From: Candidatus Thiodiazotropha sp. (ex Codakia rugifera) | GTDB lineage: Bacteria > Pseudomonadota > Gammaproteobacteria > Chromatiales > Chromatiaceae | Direction of reading: 5' to 3' | Length of the DNA stretch: 64,000 nt | Assembly: GCA_025656675.1 (NCBI GenBank) | Contig: JAHXHN010000002.1 | Coordinates: 785,302-849,301 of the forward strand | Shown: positions 61,302 to 64,000 of the stretch, in pieces | Layout: each line of letters begins with the position of its first letter | Position numbering within the stretch: the stretch's first letter is position 1 | Notes under the pieces: generated by a model | The model's input: the letters and a program-made list of their open reading frames with translations, nothing else | The model's database searches: none | Told to the model about the DNA's origin: nothing | Position numbers and translations under genes: made by a program

Positions 61302-64000
61302 ATGAAACTGCAAAAAACCTCCGACCTGATGAGCGTTGAGAACGCTGTGTCACCCATTTCCAAAAAGTCTTCCAGCGGCCAAGCTATGACCCGCCGGGAC
61401 TTTTTGCGTAACTCCAGCCTGATGGCCGGTGGGGCCGCACTGGCGACCGGCTTTACCCCTGGCATGATGCGAAAAGCCGAGGCAGCGACAGCGCAGAAAG
61501 GTCAGGTTGAGTTGAAGAAAACCATTTGTACTCACTGCTCGGTTGGCTGCGGTATTGTTGCTGAGGTAGAGAATGGTGTCTGGACCGGTCAGGAGCCGGC
61601 ATTTGATCACCCATTCAACCTTGGTGCTCATTGCGCAAAAGGTGCTTCTGTACGAGAGCATGGTCATGGTGAACGACGTCTGAAATACCCCACAAAGTTG
61701 GTCGGCGGCAAATGGAAGCGTATCTCATGGGAGCAGGCGATCAATGAGGTCGGGGACAAGATGCTGGAGATCCGCGAACAGTCCGGCCCCGATTCGGTCT
61801 ACTGGTTGGGATCAGCCAAGCACAATAACGAACAGGCTTATCTGTTTCGTAAATTTGCCGCCTTCTGGGGTACAAACAACGTCGATCATCAAGCGCGTAT
61901 CTGTCACTCCACTACGGTTGCTGGCGTAGCCAATACATGGGGTTACGGTGCCATGACCAACTCTTATAACGATATCCACAACTCAAAGGCGGTTCTGATC
62001 ATTGGTGGTAATCCGGCTGAGGCCCATCCTGTTTCACTACAGCATGTGTTTAAGGCCAAGGAGCAGAATAATGCAAAACTGATCGTTATCGATCCCCGGT
62101 TTACCCGCACGGCAGCCCATGCCAACCTCTATCTACGTCTTCGTCCGGGTACGGATGTGCCTCTGGTCTGGGGCATGCTCTGGCATATATTCAAGAACGG
62201 CTGGGAGGATAAGGAGTTCATCCGACAGCGTGTCTATGGTCTGGATGAGGTCAAGAAAGAGATTGCCAAATGGACGCCAGATGAGGTGGAAAAGGTCACT
62301 GGTGTACCTGAAAACCAAGTCCATGCTGCTGCCAAGACCATGGCTGACAACCGGCCGGGTACATTTATCTGGTGCATGGGTGGTACCCAACACACCATCG
62401 GTAACAACAATACCCGTGCCTACTGCATCTTCCAGTTGGCGCTCGGCAATATGGGTACTTCCGGTGGCGGCACCAATATCTTCCGTGGTCATGACAACGT
62501 ACAGGGCGCCACCGATTTTGGTGTGCTCTCCCATACCCTGCCAGGCTATTACGGATTATCGAAAGGCGCCTGGGGCCACTGGGCCAAGGTGTGGGATGTG
62601 GATTACGACTGGCTTGCCGGTCGATTCGATCAAGCCAGTTATGAAAAGGCCAAGGGCAAGGATGCAATGGTCATGAATACCAAAGGTATTCCCGTGTCAC
62701 GCTGGATAGATGGAGTACTGGAGGAGAAGGCCAATATAGCCCAGAAGGATAATGTGCGGGCGATGGTACTGTGGGGGCATGCGCCGAACAGCCAGACCCG
62801 TGGCCAGGAGATGAAGAAGGCGATGGAGAAGCTGGACATGATGGTGATCATCGATCCCTATCCAACCGTTTCGGCTGTGATGCACGACAGGACTGACGGT
62901 GTCTATCTGCTTCCCGCTGCAACCCAGTTTGAAACCTATGGCTCTGTGACAGCCTCCAACCGTTCATTGCAGTGGCGTGACAAGGTTATCGAACCGATGT
63001 TCGAGTCATTGCCTGATCATACCATCATGTACCGATTGGCAAATAAGCTCGGTTTTGCAAATGAGTGTTTCAAGCATATCAAAATCGAGAATGATGAACC
63101 TTTGATCGAGGATATCACCCTCGAATTCAACAAAGGTATGTGGACCATCGGTTATACCGGCCAGAGCCCGGATCGTATGAAGAAACAGCAACAGAACTGG
63201 GGTACCTTCGGCTATACCAGTCTGTTGGCTGAAGGTGGTCCTTGTGACGGTGAGTACTATGGCCTGCCATGGCCCTGTTGGGGTACTGCGGAGATGGGAC
63301 ATCCCGGTACGCCGAATCTGTACGACACCAGCAAATCAGTCGCCAAGGGTGGATTGACCTTTCGCGCCCGTTTCGGAGTCGAGCGTAATGGTGTCAGCTT
63401 ACTGGCCAATGGTGCCTACTCCAAGGGTTCTGAAATCAAAAATGGTTATCCGGAGTTCACTCATGAATTGTTGAAGAAGTTGGGTTGGTGGAATGACTTG
63501 ACTCCCGAGGAGCAGAAACTGGCGGAGGGTAAGAACTGGAAGACTGATCGATCAGGCGGTATTCAACGGGTTGCGATTAAGCATGGTTGTGCACCATTCG
63601 GCAATGCCAAGGCCCGGGCAGTGGTGTGGACCTTCCCTGATCCGGTGCCCGTCCATAGAGAGCCGCTCTATACAAGTCGGCGTGACCTGGTAGAGAAATA
63701 TCCTACCTACGAAGATCGTAAATCCTTTTATCGATTACCAACACGCTATGGCTCGATCCAGGCAAAGGATTACTCCAAGGAGTACCCCATTATCCTCACA
63801 TCGGGGCGTTTGGTTGAGTATGAAGGTGGCGGTGACGAGAGCCGCTCAAATCCATGGCTGGCGGAACTGCAGCAGGATATGTTTGTTGAGATGCATCCAA
63901 GAGATGCTAACAACGCCGGTGTCAGGGATGGGGAAGATGTATGGCTTGAGGGTGCCGAGGGTGCACGTATCAAGGTCAAGGCGTTGGTGACCCGGCGAGT
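61302..64000 (+). CDS. fdhA: formate dehydrogenase alpha subunit, C-terminus beyond window
   Basis: About 899 codons are open from ATG 61302 to the window edge. A Tat signal with RR at residues 31-32 (MTRRDFLRNS) directs it to the periplasm. C76, C79, C83 and C111 bind a 4Fe-4S cluster (CTHCSVGCG...HCAKG). The catalytic loop DHQARICHSTTVAGV has cysteine C201, so this is the Cys-ligated not selenocysteine type. A later TSGRLVEYEGGGDESRSNPW block marks the C-terminal MGD-binding region typical of FdhG/FdhA. It oxidises formate to CO2 with Mo or W bis-MGD, made by moaA/moaB/moeA/mobAB and finished by FdhD here. Beta and gamma subunits are expected further right. Confidence 0.95.
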   Translation, partial: MKLQKTSDLMSVENAVSPISKKSSSGQAMTRRDFLRNSSLMAGGAALATGFTPGMMRKAEAATAQKGQVELKKTICTHCSVGCGIVAEVENGVWTGQEPAFDHPFNLGAHCAKGASVREHGHGERRLKYPTKLVGGKWKRISWEQAINEVGDKMLEIREQSGPDSVYWLGSAKHNNEQAYLFRKFAAFWGTNNVDHQARICHSTTVAGVANTWGYGAMTNSYNDIHNSKAVLIIGGNPAEAHPVSLQHVFKAKEQNNAKLIVIDPRFTRTAAHANLYLRLRPGTDVPLVWGMLWHIFKNGWEDKEFIRQRVYGLDEVKKEIAKWTPDEVEKVTGVPENQVHAAAKTMADNRPGTFIWCMGGTQHTIGNNNTRAYCIFQLALGNMGTSGGGTNIFRGHDNVQGATDFGVLSHTLPGYYGLSKGAWGHWAKVWDVDYDWLAGRFDQASYEKAKGKDAMVMNTKGIPVSRWIDGVLEEKANIAQKDNVRAMVLWGHAPNSQTRGQEMKKAMEKLDMMVIIDPYPTVSAVMHDRTDGVYLLPAATQFETYGSVTASNRSLQWRDKVIEPMFESLPDHTIMYRLANKLGFANECFKHIKIENDEPLIEDITLEFNKGMWTIGYTGQSPDRMKKQQQNWGTFGYTSLLAEGGPCDGEYYGLPWPCWGTAEMGHPGTPNLYDTSKSVAKGGLTFRARFGVERNGVSLLANGAYSKGSEIKNGYPEFTHELLKKLGWWNDLTPEEQKLAEGKNWKTDRSGGIQRVAIKHGCAPFGNAKARAVVWTFPDPVPVHREPLYTSRRDLVEKYPTYEDRKSFYRLPTRYGSIQAKDYSKEYPIILTSGRLVEYEGGGDESRSNPWLAELQQDMFVEMHPRDANNAGVRDGEDVWLEGAEGARIKVKALVTRR

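Noticed and set aside
61071-64000. Selenocysteine-type formate dehydrogenase
   Set aside because: The catalytic codon is TGT (cysteine) and no in-frame TGA occurs in the reading frame.
1-64000. CRISPR array, tRNA or rRNA genes
   Set aside because: No regular spaced repeats and no tRNA- or rRNA-like sequence was seen on either strand while reading; no search program was run.

Overview
This window looks like the chromosome of a gammaproteobacterium, probably a sulfur-oxidising or facultatively methylotrophic lineage of the Chromatiales/Sedimenticola/Thiodiazotropha type. That placement is inferred from gene content: XoxF plus tetrahydromethanopterin (H4MPT) C1 genes, SthA, an FbpABC iron system and a TauE/SafE exporter. 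No rRNA or marker gene fixes the taxonomy. The window is almost wholly coding. I saw no tRNA, rRNA, CRISPR array, phage or intact insertion sequence.

Layout. 1-12 kb is ordinary: a truncated SulP transporter, an AIM24/TIGR00266 protein, a CobO-type corrinoid adenosyltransferase, a small exported protein with a probable damaged start, a TauE/SafE exporter, a hotdog thioesterase-like protein, a Fur-boxed iron(III) ABC operon (fbpABC), a DUF5666 lipoprotein and a membrane-anchored AraC regulator. 12.4-34.7 kb is a methanol-to-formate island. It holds a lanthanide-type methanol dehydrogenase operon (xoxF-xoxG-xoxJ plus a PQQ-associated CXXCW protein), the fhcBADC formyltransferase/hydrolase operon, and a long divergent operon (mptG, mtdB, an ATP-grasp gene, mch, a RimK-like gene, a CitG-like gene, fae, a pterin-synthase-like gene, then MfnD-like, MfnF-like, pabB and MfnE-like genes). 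The long operon combines the C1 carrier enzymes with apparent biosynthesis of H4MPT and a methanofuran-like cofactor. 34.8-43 kb holds sthA, a small AT-richer accessory patch (GGCT-like, lipoprotein hydrolase, SDR) and a TetR-ABC1 kinase-hydrolase operon.

43.2-64 kb is a formate oxidation and metal-cofactor island: moeA, mobB, mobA and tupCBA (tungstate uptake), a sigma-54 response regulator with its histidine kinase, a small HD hydrolase, moaB, an HTH/PBP-like regulator, fdhD, moaA, then DUF3305, DUF3306, a polyferredoxin, a TorD-like chaperone, a Tat-signal small protein and the start of a periplasmic Cys-type formate dehydrogenase alpha subunit that runs off the right edge.

Together the genes could oxidise methanol in the periplasm (XoxF with cytochrome XoxG). 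Formaldehyde would be condensed with H4MPT (Fae), oxidised (MtdB, Mch), released as formate by Fhc, and formate oxidised by a molybdenum or tungsten FDH. The most interesting regulatory signal is a set of GG-N10-GC (-24/-12) promoters in front of tupABC-mobAB-moeA, moaA-fdhD and the DUF3305-polyferredoxin operon. Two of the three intergenic regions involved also carry TGTCCCA half-sites. Together with the linked enhancer-binding protein and histidine kinase this suggests a sigma-54 regulon that coordinates tungstate uptake, pyranopterin cofactor synthesis and formate dehydrogenase maturation.
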